This document shows positions 9,865-19,400 of a stretch of DNA of 64,000 nucleotides, piece after piece. Location: contig NZ_ABLD01000017.1 in assembly GCF_000172415.1 (NCBI RefSeq), forward strand, positions 90,974 through 154,973, written 5' to 3'. Source of the stretch: Paraburkholderia graminis C4D1M. GTDB taxonomy: Bacteria > Pseudomonadota > Gammaproteobacteria > Burkholderiales > Burkholderiaceae. Each line of letters opens with the position of its first letter. Positions within the stretch are counted from its first letter, which is position 1. The position numbers and the translations under genes are program-made. The notes under the pieces are model-generated. The model saw only the letters and a program-made list of their open reading frames with translations, was not told the origin of the DNA and did not search any database.

Positions 9865-11571
9865 CTAGCTCACCGCATGCTCGACGATCAACTGCACGCG
9901 CGACACGCCGTTCCACGTATCGCTCGCGAGCCGGTACGCGACCGTGGTGCGCGCGGGCAGCGTGTCCGTGTGGTTGAACCAGATCGCGTTGAAGCGCTGG
10001 CGGCCGCGCATCAGTTGCAGCTTGAGGTGCTTGTCCTTCACGAGCGCCTGTGAGGCAACGTCGAATTCGCCCGAGAACACCGGCGCCGGAAAGCCCTGGC
10101 CCCACACGGCGGCGTCGAGCATGTCGACGAATTGCGGCGTGAAATACGCGTCCTCGAGTTCGCCGTCGGTTTCGACGGTGCGCGACAGCGCGTCGTCGCT
10201 CAGCCATTCGCGGCCGACCGCTTCGAACGCGGCCGTGAAGCGCGGCACGTCGGCGGTCGCGAGCGTGAGGCCCGCGGCCATCGCGTGGCCGCCGAACTTG
10301 ACGATCATGCCGGGCTCGCGCTTCGAGATCAGATCGAGTGCATCCCGCAGATGAAAGCCCGCGATAGAACGCCCCGAGCCTTTGACGAGCTGGCCGCTGT
10401 CGTCGGCAAGCGCGAACGTGAACGCGGGCCGGTGAAACTTCTCCTTCAGCCGTCCCGCGACGATGCCGATCACGCCCTGATGCCACGCCGGATTGAACAG
10501 CGTGATGGTGGTCGCGCCGTCGGGGTCGATCGACGAGAGGTCGTCGAGCGCCTGCTGCTGCATGCCGGCTTCGATCTCGCGCCGCTCGCGGTTCATCGTG
10601 TCGAGTTGCTGCGCGAGTTCCCATGCGCGGCCGATGTCGTCGGTCGTCAGGCATTCGATCCCGAGCGACATATCGGACAGCCGTCCGGCCGCGTTCAGGC
10701 GCGGGCCGAGCGCGAAGCCGAGGTCGAAGCCCGACGCGTTGCGCGCATCGCGCGCGGCCGCGCGAAAGAGGGCGGCGATGCCCGGCTGCATCTTGCCTTT
10801 GCGGATGCGCTGCAAACCTTGCGCGACGAGCACGCGGTTATTGCCGTCGAGCTTCACGACATCGGCGACGGTGCCGAGCGCGACCAGATCGAGCAGGCCG
10901 TCCAGACGCGGCTCGGGAAAGTCGTCGCCGAACGCGCCGCGCCGGCGCAATTCCGCGCGCAACGCGAGCAGCACGTAAAACATCACGCCGACGCCCGCAA
11001 TGCACTTGCTCGGGAACTCGCAGCCCGGCTGATTCGGATTGACGATGGCGCGCGCGGCCGGCAACTGGTCGCCGGGCAGATGGTGATCGGTGACGAGCAC
11101 GTCGATGCCGAGCGCGTTCGCCGCTTCCACGCCGTCCACGCTCGCGATGCCGTTATCGACGGTGATCAGCAGTTCCGGCTTGCCCGACGCGCTTTGCGCG
11201 GCCAGCGCGACGATCTCGGGCGTGAGCCCATAGCCGTATTCAAAGCGGTTCGGCACGAGGTAATCGATCTTGCCGCCGAACATGCGCAGCCCGCGCACCG
11301 CGACTGCGCAGGCGGTGGCGCCGTCGCAATCGTAATCGGCGACGACCAGCATGCGGCGCTTCTGCTGGATGGCGTCGGCGAGCAGCGCGGCGGCCTCGTC
11401 GCAACCCTTCAGCGCGGCGGGCGGCACGAGGCGCGCGAGGCCGGTTTCGAGCTCGTCGGGCAGGCACACGCCGCGCGCCGCATAGAGGCGCGCGAGCACC
11501 GGATGCAGGCCGTGGCGCACGAGGATTTCGGCGTCGACGGGAGAACAGGCGCGCGTAACGATTCGGGTCAT
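9865..11571 (-). CDS. recJ: Single-stranded-DNA-specific exonuclease RecJ
   Basis: RecJ is a 5'-3' single-strand exonuclease used in RecF-type recombination, mismatch repair and replication-fork repair. The DHH-family metal motifs are visible: VVADYDCDG (D79, D81, D83) and VTDHHLPGDQLPAARAIVNPN near residue 155. The DHHA1 domain follows, with GSGRS and FGGHAMAAGLTL, and then a C-terminal OB-like domain. The length of 568 is normal. ATG 11571 gives MTRIVTRACSPVDAEIL. It lies in the same direction between the rpfE-like gene and prfB, 185 bases from prfB. Confidence 0.97.
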   Translation of the reverse strand: MTRIVTRACSPVDAEILVRHGLHPVLARLYAARGVCLPDELETGLARLVPPAALKGCDEAAALLADAIQQKRRMLVVADYDCDGATACAVAVRGLRMFGGKIDYLVPNRFEYGYGLTPEIVALAAQSASGKPELLITVDNGIASVDGVEAANALGIDVLVTDHHLPGDQLPAARAIVNPNQPGCEFPSKCIAGVGVMFYVLLALRAELRRRGAFGDDFPEPRLDGLLDLVALGTVADVVKLDGNNRVLVAQGLQRIRKGKMQPGIAALFRAAARDARNASGFDLGFALGPRLNAAGRLSDMSLGIECLTTDDIGRAWELAQQLDTMNRERREIEAGMQQQALDDLSSIDPDGATTITLFNPAWHQGVIGIVAGRLKEKFHRPAFTFALADDSGQLVKGSGRSIAGFHLRDALDLISKREPGMIVKFGGHAMAAGLTLATADVPRFTAAFEAVGREWLSDDALSRTVETDGELEDAYFTPQFVDMLDAAVWGQGFPAPVFSGEFDVASQALVKDKHLKLQLMRGRQRFNAIWFNHTDTLPARTTVAYRLASDTWNGVSRVQLIVEHAVS

Positions 11572-11632
11572 TGTGAAGGGGCGTCGGTTGGTGCGTCGAT
11601 AGGGGCGTGGGTACGTTAGGTCGTGCGGTCGA

Positions 11633-12799
11633 TCATTCGATGAACAGCGACGCGAGCACGCGCCGCCGCCAGAACTTGCGCAGATCGCCGCGTGTGATGC
11701 CGAGCGTCACCGAGCCAGTGTCGCCGCATAGCGTCAGGCCGAGTTGCGCGAGCGCGCCCGACTCGAGCGCTGCGAGCGCCGGTTCGATCCAGTCGCCCTG
11801 CAACGCCGCGAAGGCCGCGTTCCAGCGGGCCCAGTCCTGTTCGATGTAAGGCGCCGAGAACGGATCGAGCTCGACGAGCGTCGCGTTGTTGTCGCTGCCC
11901 GCGTCTTTAGCCAACGGCGACGACGCCGACGACGCCAGCGCCGCGAACGACGCCGGCGGTGCCGCGACCGGCGCGCCGGCCGTCATCGCGAGGCCACGCG
12001 TGGCGGCGGCGTCGGAGAAAACTTGCGTGAACGGGCTTTGCACAGGACGCGCCGCGCCTTGCGCATGAAACCAGATGGAGTTGACGGCGGGCAGGCCGCG
12101 CGCTTCACGCGCCTCGTTGACGGGATGCTCGAACCAGGCCATCTGCACTTCGTTCTGCAGCTTCATCCACGCGCGCGAGCGCTCGCCGGAATGCGCTTCG
12201 TGCGGCAACCAGATTTCGATGTTGCGGCCGCTCGCGCGCAGCGGCGACGCGCCGGCGAGCGTGCCGAAGCCGTCGCCGGACAGATACCAGCGCGTGGGAT
12301 TCGGCGCCTCGATTCGCACGCCGAGTTCTTCGATGAGCGGCCGCGCCACCGCGAGTAGCGCGCTGGCTTCTTCGTCCGAGAGTTCGAGCGACGCCGGATC
12401 GATCAGCACCAGATGGTCATGCGCGATGCGCACGTGCACCGGCTGCACGCAGGCCCAGGTGGCGTCGCCGGGATCGCCGCCGTCGGCGCGCAGCATGTAC
12501 GGGGCGAGCGGGGCTTCGTCGGCGGCTGGGCTTGCATTGGTGGCGTCGGCGGGGCGGGTCGTGCTGGTCGCGTCGGTCGCGCCCGTCGCGCCGGTCGATA
12601 AAGCGCCGAACTGGCGAGCGATCCACCGTTCATGCGGCAGCGTGCGCTGGAAATCCTCGCCGATCACGCGTTCCACGAGCGTCGCGCGCGCGATCAGCCG
12701 GTCGAGGGCGGGGCTGCGGATGTCGTGGAGGGCAGTGGCGGCATCGGCTGCGGCAGGCAGCGCGAAAGGAAGCAGAAGATGGAGGCGGTTGGCGTGCAT
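11633..12799 (-). CDS. RpfE-like / phosphoglycerate-mutase-like regulatory protein
   Basis: The protein has 388 residues from ATG 12799 (MHANRLHLLLPFALPAAADA); an ATG at 12811 would add MRSI. It resembles proteins annotated as RpfE-type or as cofactor-independent phosphoglycerate mutase-like, found beside recJ in beta- and gammaproteobacteria. Visible landmarks are LPHERWIARQFGALS, the LSDEEASALLAVARPLIEELGV region, RWYLSGDG and VNSIWFHAQG. A low-complexity stretch rich in Ala, Thr and Gly (12,500-12,605) interrupts it after RQFGAL. The function is not established. The upstream neighbour of recJ in the Xanthomonas rpf locus is rpfE, which supports the family label but not a role in signalling here. 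Confidence 0.75.
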   Translation of the reverse strand: MHANRLHLLLPFALPAAADAATALHDIRSPALDRLIARATLVERVIGEDFQRTLPHERWIARQFGALSTGATGATDATSTTRPADATNASPAADEAPLAPYMLRADGGDPGDATWACVQPVHVRIAHDHLVLIDPASLELSDEEASALLAVARPLIEELGVRIEAPNPTRWYLSGDGFGTLAGASPLRASGRNIEIWLPHEAHSGERSRAWMKLQNEVQMAWFEHPVNEAREARGLPAVNSIWFHAQGAARPVQSPFTQVFSDAAATRGLAMTAGAPVAAPPASFAALASSASSPLAKDAGSDNNATLVELDPFSAPYIEQDWARWNAAFAALQGDWIEPALAALESGALAQLGLTLCGDTGSVTLGITRGDLRKFWRRRVLASLFIE

Positions 12800-12811
12800 G
12801 ATGCTGCGCAT

Positions 12812-13368
12812 TGTAGGGCAAAGCGTGCGGCGATTTCGATTGGCGCGGCGGATGGCGGGCGCGGGCATTGGCGTCGCGGAGGGCGTGAAGCGGCTGGCGG
12901 ACGGCGGGAGCATTTGCGCCGCGGTGGGCTCGCGAGGGATCGCCGCAGGGCGCTTTGCGGCGAAGGCGGTGAACGCGCAAGCCGGCGCACCGCGGGAACG
13001 CGTCAACTCCGACAACGCGTCCACGCAGCGACACGTCAACTGCGGCAACCGGTCAACCGCGCGGACCTCACCGAACCGTCGCTCGTCACCCGTCCCTTTA
13101 CGCGGCGGCGCGGCATTGTATGGCAAACTTCGCGCTTGATTGACGGTGGCGGCATCGGCGATATGGGGTGGAGTCTGGCGCGGAGTTGCGCCGCCAGACC
13201 AGACTGGAACCATCCGCATTGCCGCGACACCAATGATCAGGACACTCGGGCCACGCAACCATGCGCAACCGCGGGCAATCGCAAGCAACCGCAGCCGCAC
13301 GGCAGCGGCTGCCCCGGCGGCAAGAGTGGCCGAAGAACGGTGGCCGAAGAACGCAGAAAAGGACTCGC
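12812..13368. other. 557-base divergent intergenic region, no gene seen
   Basis: This stretch separates the leftward rpfE-like gene from lolC. Open frames here are not supported by any recognisable protein. It must hold promoters for both directions, but I see no clear pair of -35 and -10 elements. The ribosome binding site of lolC (AAGGA, 13359-13363) lies at its right end. Confidence 0.5.
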
Positions 13369-14622
13369 TTGAAATTTCCCTATGAATGGCAGATCGGCTG
13401 GCGCTACACGCGCGCCGGCAAACGCACGACCGGCAACGGTTTTATCTCCTTTATCGCGCTGGTGTCGATGTCGGGCATCGCGCTCGGCGTGGCCGCGCTG
13501 ATCGTCGTGCTGTCCGTGATGAACGGCTTCCAGAAAGAAGTGCGCGACCGGATGCTGTCGGTGCTCGCGCACGTCGAAATTTTCTCGCCGACCGGGTCGA
13601 TGCCCAACTGGCAACTCACCGCTCAGGAAGCGCGCCAGAACAAGGAAGTGATCGGCGCCGCGCCCTATGTCGAAGCGCAGGCGCTGCTCACACGCCAGGA
13701 CGCCGTGAGCGGTGTCGCGCTGCGCGGCATCGAACCGGCGCTCGAGCCGCAGGTCTCGGACATCGGCAAGGAAATGAAAGGCGGCAAGCTGACGGACCTC
13801 GTGCCGGGCGAATTCGGCATCGTGCTGGGCGCGGATCTCGCGACCAACCTGGGCGTCGCCGTCAACGACAAGATCACGCTCGTCGCGCCCGAAGGCACCA
13901 TCACGCCGGCCGGCATGCTGCCGCGCCTGAAGCAGTTCACGGTGGTGGGCATCTTCGAGTCCGGGCATTACGAGTACGACAGCACGCTCGCGCTCATCAA
14001 CATCAAGGACGCGCAGGCGCTGTTCCGGCTGCCCGCGCCGACCGGCGTGCGGCTGCGCCTCGCCGACATGCAGCGGGCGCCCGAAGTCGCGCATCAACTC
14101 GCGCGCAGTCTCTCCGGCGACCTGTATATCCGCGACTGGACCCAGCAGAACAAGACCTGGTTCTCGGCGGTGCAGATCGAAAAACGCATGATGTTCATCA
14201 TCCTCACGCTGATCATTGCGGTGGCGGCATTCAATCTGGTGTCGTCGCTGGTGATGACGGTGACCAACAAGCAGGCCGACATCGCAATCTTGCGAACGCT
14301 CGGCGCGCAGCCGCGTTCGATCATGAAGATTTTTGTCGTGCAGGGCGTCACGATCGGCTTTATCGGCACGGCGACCGGCGTTGCGCTCGGTTGCCTGATC
14401 GCGTGGAGCATTCCGTGGCTCGTGCCGATGATCGAGCATGCGTTCGGCGTGCAGTTCCTGCCGCCGTCGGTGTATTTCATCAGCGAGTTGCCGTCCGAGC
14501 TGATTCCCGCCGACGTCGCGCGCATCGGCATCATTGCATTCCTGATGTCGGCCGTGGCCACGCTTTACCCGAGCTGGCGCGGCGCCAAAGTCCGTCCCGC
14601 GGAGGCGCTGCGTTATGAATGA
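13369..14622 (+). CDS. lolC: Lipoprotein-releasing ABC transporter permease LolC/E
   Basis: This is the membrane subunit of the LolCDE-type machine that extracts mature lipoproteins from the inner membrane for transfer to LolA. I chose TTG 13369 because AAGGA lies five bases before it and it yields the family N terminus KFPYEWQIGWRYTRAGKRT (417 residues). The longer frame from 13261 adds 36 residues with no family character. An N-terminal membrane segment (FISFIALVSMSGIALGVAALIVV) is followed by a large periplasmic domain. Three C-terminal segments follow, including FIILTLIIAVAAFNLVSSLV. It overlaps lolD by eight bases, so the two are translationally coupled. No separate lolE is seen, as is usual in this group. 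Confidence 0.95.
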   Translation: MKFPYEWQIGWRYTRAGKRTTGNGFISFIALVSMSGIALGVAALIVVLSVMNGFQKEVRDRMLSVLAHVEIFSPTGSMPNWQLTAQEARQNKEVIGAAPYVEAQALLTRQDAVSGVALRGIEPALEPQVSDIGKEMKGGKLTDLVPGEFGIVLGADLATNLGVAVNDKITLVAPEGTITPAGMLPRLKQFTVVGIFESGHYEYDSTLALINIKDAQALFRLPAPTGVRLRLADMQRAPEVAHQLARSLSGDLYIRDWTQQNKTWFSAVQIEKRMMFIILTLIIAVAAFNLVSSLVMTVTNKQADIAILRTLGAQPRSIMKIFVVQGVTIGFIGTATGVALGCLIAWSIPWLVPMIEHAFGVQFLPPSVYFISELPSELIPADVARIGIIAFLMSAVATLYPSWRGAKVRPAEALRYE

Positions 14623-15358
14623 CCGTTCCGCAACTTTACCCATGACCGCTCAGGAAATGACGCCGCATCCCTACGTGCTGGAAGCGACCGGCATTTCGAA
14701 GTCGTTCGTGCAGGGCGGTCTGAATGTCCAGGTGCTGAACAACACGCAGTTGAGCGTGCGGCGCGGCGAGAAACTCGCGATCGTCGGCGCGTCCGGTTCG
14801 GGCAAGAGCACGCTGCTGCATGTGCTCGGCGGTCTCGACGATCCGAGCGCGGGCCACGTCTCGGTGATGGGCAAGCCGTTCACGAAACTCTCCGAGCGCG
14901 AGCGCAACGACCTGCGCAATCGCGCGCTCGGCTTCGTGTATCAGTTTCATCATTTGCTGCCGGAATTTTCGGCGCTCGACAACGTCGCGATGCCGCTGCG
15001 AATTCGCCGCATGACAACCGAAGCGTCGCGCCGCGAGGCGCTCGCGGTGCTGGAGCGCGTCGGCATGGCGCATCGCGCGAAACATCGGCCGGGCGAACTG
15101 TCGGGCGGCGAGCGTCAGCGCGTGGCCATCGCGCGGGCGCTGGTCACGAAACCGGCGTGCGTTCTCGCCGATGAACCGACGGGCAACCTCGACGGCGGCA
15201 CCGCGGATACCGTCTTCAACCTGATGCTGGAACTGTCGCGAACGCTCGAAACGAGCTTCGTGATCGTCACGCACGATCCGGAACTCGCGGGCCGGTGCGA
15301 CCGCATCATGCGGCTGCGCGACGGCGTTCTATACGAAGAGCCGCCCGTGCCGGTGTGA
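14615..15358 (+). CDS. lolD: Lipoprotein-releasing ABC transporter ATPase LolD
   Basis: LolD is the ATPase that powers lipoprotein release by the LolC/E membrane subunit. Walker A (GASGSGKSTLLHVLGGLD), the Q loop (GFVYQFHHLLPEFSALDNV), the LolD-type signature (LSGGERQRVAIARAL), Walker B (CVLADEPTGNLDG) and the switch histidine (VIVTHDPELA) are all present. The length is 247. ATG 14615 lies inside the end of lolC with GGAGG nine bases upstream. An ATG at 14642 (MTAQEM) is a weaker alternative. Confidence 0.97.
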   Translation: MNDRSATLPMTAQEMTPHPYVLEATGISKSFVQGGLNVQVLNNTQLSVRRGEKLAIVGASGSGKSTLLHVLGGLDDPSAGHVSVMGKPFTKLSERERNDLRNRALGFVYQFHHLLPEFSALDNVAMPLRIRRMTTEASRREALAVLERVGMAHRAKHRPGELSGGERQRVAIARALVTKPACVLADEPTGNLDGGTADTVFNLMLELSRTLETSFVIVTHDPELAGRCDRIMRLRDGVLYEEPPVPV

Positions 15359-15365
15359 CGGGGAG

Positions 15366-15389
15366 GCGGTGCGGTGCGGTGCGGTGCGG
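15366..15389 (+). repeat. Short tandem repeat (GCGGT)n
   Basis: Four exact copies of GCGGT followed by GCGG lie eight bases after the lolD stop. They are in the lolD-tatD gap and have no evident function. Confidence 0.85.
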
Positions 15390-15515
15390 AGTTGGGTTGT
15401 GGCGGACGGGTTTGCCAGGTTCGCTTAGTTCCAGTCAGCGCCGCGTTCCGTTTAAAGCGTTCTGTTGCTCTGCGGCTCATTTGCTCACTCAGTTGCTCAG
15501 CTAGCGAGGCAAGTC

Positions 15516-16304
15516 ATGTGGATCGATACGCACTGCCATCTCGACGCTTCCGAATTCGACGCCGATCGCGAGCACGTCGCGACGGCGGCGCGAGGCGCGG
15601 GCGTCGGGCGTATCGTGATTCCCGCAATCGGCCGGCAGAACTTCGCGACCGTGCGCGAACTGGCGCATCGCTTCGAAGGCGGCGCATACGCGCTCGGGAT
15701 TCATCCGCTCTTCACGCCCTCCGCGCAGGACGGCGACCTCGAACTGCTGCGCGCGGAAATCGAGGCGAGTCTCGACGATCCGCGCTTTGTCGGCATCGGC
15801 GAAATCGGTCTGGACTATTTCATCGACGGCCTCGACGACGCCCGGCAGCAATTCTTCTACAACGGCCAGCTTGAGATCGCGCGGGAATTCGATCTGCCGG
15901 TGATCTGCCATGTGCGCAAATCGCAGGACCAGGTCATCAAGGGACTGCGCCGGCATCAGATTCATCGCGGCATCGCGCATGCGTTCAACGGCAGCTTCCA
16001 GCAGGCGCAGGCCTACATCGATCAGGGGATGCATCTCGGCTTCGGCGGCAATCTGACGTTCGAGCGCGCGCGACAGATTCGGCGCCTCGCCGAACAGTTG
16101 CCGTTTGACGCGCTCGTGGTCGAGACCGACGCGCCCGACATTCCACCCTCCTGGATCTACAAACAGCGCAACTCGCCCGAGCAGATTCCAGGCATCGGCG
16201 CGGGGCTCGCGCAATTGCGCGGCATGGCCGTCGACGAGACCGCCCTAGGCACAACGGCTAACGCGCTCGCCGCGCTGCCGCGGCTCGCACTTTCCTCTGC
16301 ATAA
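15516..16304 (+). CDS. TatD-family metal-dependent hydrolase / DNase
   Basis: The 262-residue protein belongs to the TatD amidohydrolase family, metal-dependent nucleases implicated in 3'-5' trimming of DNA or RNA and DNA repair. Metal ligands are visible: H6 and H8 (DTHCHLD), the GEIGLDYF glutamate, the CHVRKS histidine and the VETDAPDIPP aspartate. I chose ATG 15516 (MWIDTHCHLDASEFDADR) because GAGG lies just upstream and the extension from 15465 is not family-like. It sits between lolD and comEC, a common arrangement. The exact substrate is not known from sequence. Confidence 0.93.
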   Translation: MWIDTHCHLDASEFDADREHVATAARGAGVGRIVIPAIGRQNFATVRELAHRFEGGAYALGIHPLFTPSAQDGDLELLRAEIEASLDDPRFVGIGEIGLDYFIDGLDDARQQFFYNGQLEIAREFDLPVICHVRKSQDQVIKGLRRHQIHRGIAHAFNGSFQQAQAYIDQGMHLGFGGNLTFERARQIRRLAEQLPFDALVVETDAPDIPPSWIYKQRNSPEQIPGIGAGLAQLRGMAVDETALGTTANALAALPRLALSSA

Positions 16305-16439
16305 TCGAAGCCATTGATTTTTAGTGGTTCGTGAGTGGTTCGCGCCGGGCGAGACACACGTCCCGGCATGCCTGTGCGTTGCGCGGCGCGTTGAGCGGGT
16401 GTTCGTTGTTTCGTCCGGTGGATGGCGGGCGGAGGGCGG

Positions 16440-19400
16440 ATGCGTGCATGGTGGTGTGGGTTTGCGTTGGGTGTGATCTGGCTGCAGCAGCAGGCTGAGT
16501 TGCCGGGTTGGAGAGGCGGGTGCTTGTTGGTGTCGTTGGCCTGTGCGGCGTCGGCTGTTGCGATTTGGGGGTTGCGTCGGCGGGCCGAGATTCAGTCGGA
16601 CGGGCACGGCGCGGTCGCACACTGGACGTTGCGGCGTTGGCGTTCTTTCGCCGGTTGGTGCGCGGTCTGTTGTGTGGCCTGGTGCGCGGGCTTCGGCTAT
16701 GCGGCGTGGCGTGCCGACGTGCGGCTCGCGGCAAGCTTGCCGCTCGCGTGGGAAGGCCGCGACATCGACGTGACCGGCAGCATCAAAGGCTTGCCTGCGC
16801 GCGACGATAACGGCGCGCGTTTTCTGTTCGATGTCGAGTCGGTGGACTCACACGAAGCGGGACCGCCGCCGCCGACGCCGGTCATCTTTCCTCGCGTCAT
16901 TCAACTTGCATGGATCGCGGACGAAGCGCCGCCGCCGCTTCAGCCCGGCGCGCGCTGGCGTTTGCGCGTGCGTCTGAAACGGCCGCACGGCAATGCGAAC
17001 TTCGGTCTGCGCGACGCGGAAGCTGCGCTGCTCGCGCGCAATGTGCGCGCCACCGGCTACGTCAGCGCGGCGGCGCAGGCGGTGCGGTTGCGGCCAGACG
17101 CGCGCGGTGTCGGCGTGACCGTGGACCGCTGGCGCGCGGCGCTGCGGGCACGAATCGACGCGGTGCTTGGCAGCGCGCCGCATCGCGGCATCGTCGTCGC
17201 GCTGGCGATCGGCGCACAGGACGAGATCAGCGACGCCGATTGGCAACTGATGCGCGCCACCGGCACAAGTCATCTCGTGGCGATTTCGGGCTTGCATATC
17301 GGCTTTGCCGCGGGGATCGCCGCCTGGCTCGCGGGCGCTTTCTGGCGGCGCTCGGGATGGATCGGCCGCAACTGGCCGTTGTGGCTGCCAGCGCAAATCG
17401 TCGCGGTGACGGGCGGCGCGCTGTTTGCCGCGCTGCACGCGGCGCTGGCCGGTTTCAACGTGCCCGTGCAACGCGCGTTGTGGATGGCAAGCGTCGTCGC
17501 GCTCGCCTACGTAAGCGGGCGCAATGTGCCGCGCTCGGCCGTGCTCGCGTGGGCCCTCGGACTCGTGGTGCTGATCGATCCGTGGGCGGTGGTGTCGGCG
17601 GGATTCTGGCTGTCGTTCTGCGCGGTGGCGGCGATTCTTTTTGCGACGTCGGGGCGGTCGCGGGTGTGGGACCGTGAGCAGCATTTTGATGAGATCGACG
17701 ACGATGGCGTTGGGGCGGGAGGGGTGTTGGCGGCGTCGTCGGGGCCAACTGGCTTGTGGCGGTCGTTGCGTTTGTCCCGCGTGCCGCGGTTGTTGGGCTT
17801 ACTGAGCGTGTTTGGGTCGTTGGGCTTGTCGCGGTTGTTCCACCTATCGCGCGCGTCCCGGTTGGCGGACTTATCGCGCTTATCGCCCTCGTTGCCCTTG
17901 TGCCGCTTTCGCATTGCCGCCGCACGGCGCATTCGTGCGTTCGGCGAGCGGCTCCATGGCGCCGCCCATGTCCAGTTCGCTGTCACACTCGCGCTCGCGC
18001 CGTTGACGGTCTACTGGTTCGCCCAGATTCCGCTGATCGGGCCACTCGCGAATGCGTTCGCGATTCCGTGGGTGAGCGTGTTGGTCACGCCGTCGGTGCT
18101 GGCCGGCGTCGTGTTGCCCGCGCCGCTCGATGCCTACGCGTGGCGCATCGCGCACGCGTTGCTCGACGTGATGATCGCGGGATTGCAACGGCTGTCCGGG
18201 CCGCGTTGGGTGCTCTGGTGGCTGCCGCAGCCGAGTGGATGGACGCTCGCCGCCGCCGCGGCCGGCGTGCTCTGGTGTCTTGCGCCGCGCGGCTGGCCGT
18301 TGCGCTGGGCCGCGCCGCTGACATGGTTGCCGCTCGTCGTGCCCGCGCCGTCCGGGCCGCCGCACGGCAGCTTCCGGCTGACCGCGCTTGATGTGGGGCA
18401 GGGCACCTCGGTGCTGGTCGAGACCGCGCATCACGCGCTGCTGTTCGATGCCGGACCAGGGCCCGAATCGACGCATGCTGGCGAGCGAGTAGTGGTGCCG
18501 TATTTGCGAGCGCATGGCGTGAATGCGCTCGATACATTGATCATCAGCCATGCCGATTCCGATCATTCGGGCGGCGCGCCGGCCGTGCTGGATGCCATCG
18601 AGGTTCGTCAGATGGTCGCCGCGCTCGCGCCTGCCAACGCGCTATGGACGAACGCGCGGCAACGCGGCGCAGACACATGGCCGTGCGCGGCGGGTCAGCG
18701 CTGGCAGTGGGATGGCGTCGAGTTCGCGATGCTCTGGCCCGACCCAAGGCCGCTGCAAGGCAAGCCGAACGCGCATTGCTGCGTGCTGCGCGTGAGCACG
18801 TTGCCACTGGCGGTTGCGTCTGAATTGGGTGGTGCCGTGCGCAGCGGTGCGGAGAGTGCGGGCGTGGATGGCACGGGTGATACGGATAGCTCAGTGCGCA
18901 GCGCACCGACTAGCGCATCAAACACAGCACCGAGCAGCGTACCAACAAGCGCACCAACAGGCGCACCAACAGGCGCACCAACAGGCGCACCAACAGGCGC
19001 ACCGACCAATGCGCCCACTAACGCACCGACCAGCGCATCGAACAGCGCACCGACCGGCGCACCGACCGCGGGACCAACCCCCCAACCCCAAGCCACGCCC
19101 CTCGCCGCGCTCCTAACCGCAGACATCGAGGCCCCGTCCGAACGCGTGCTGCTTTCGCGCGATCGCGACATGCTTCGCGCTCAGGTGCTCGTGGTCCCGC
19201 ATCATGGCAGCAAGACCTCATCCACTGAACCGTTCCTCGATTCTATCGACCCGCTCGTCGCGCTATTTCAGGTAGGCTATCGCAACCGGTTTCATCATCC
19301 CAGTGCGGGCGTGCTGGCGCGCTATTCGGCGCGGCACATCGAGTTGGGCAGGAGCGATTCGGACGGCGCGGTGCGCGTCCTCGTCGATCCGTATTTCGCC

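Noticed and set aside
6931..12811. Diffusible-signal-factor quorum-sensing cluster
   Set aside because: Only the housekeeping neighbours and an RpfE-like gene are here. No rpfF, rpfC or rpfG is seen.
13261..13368. Upstream extension of lolC from ATG 13261
   Set aside because: The added 36 residues are Arg/Gln-rich and unlike the family, while TTG 13369 has AAGGA at ideal spacing and matches the LolC start.
18949..19070. Direct repeats in comEC considered as a CRISPR array
   Set aside because: Units are 12 bases, contiguous, without spacers, in frame within a conserved gene.
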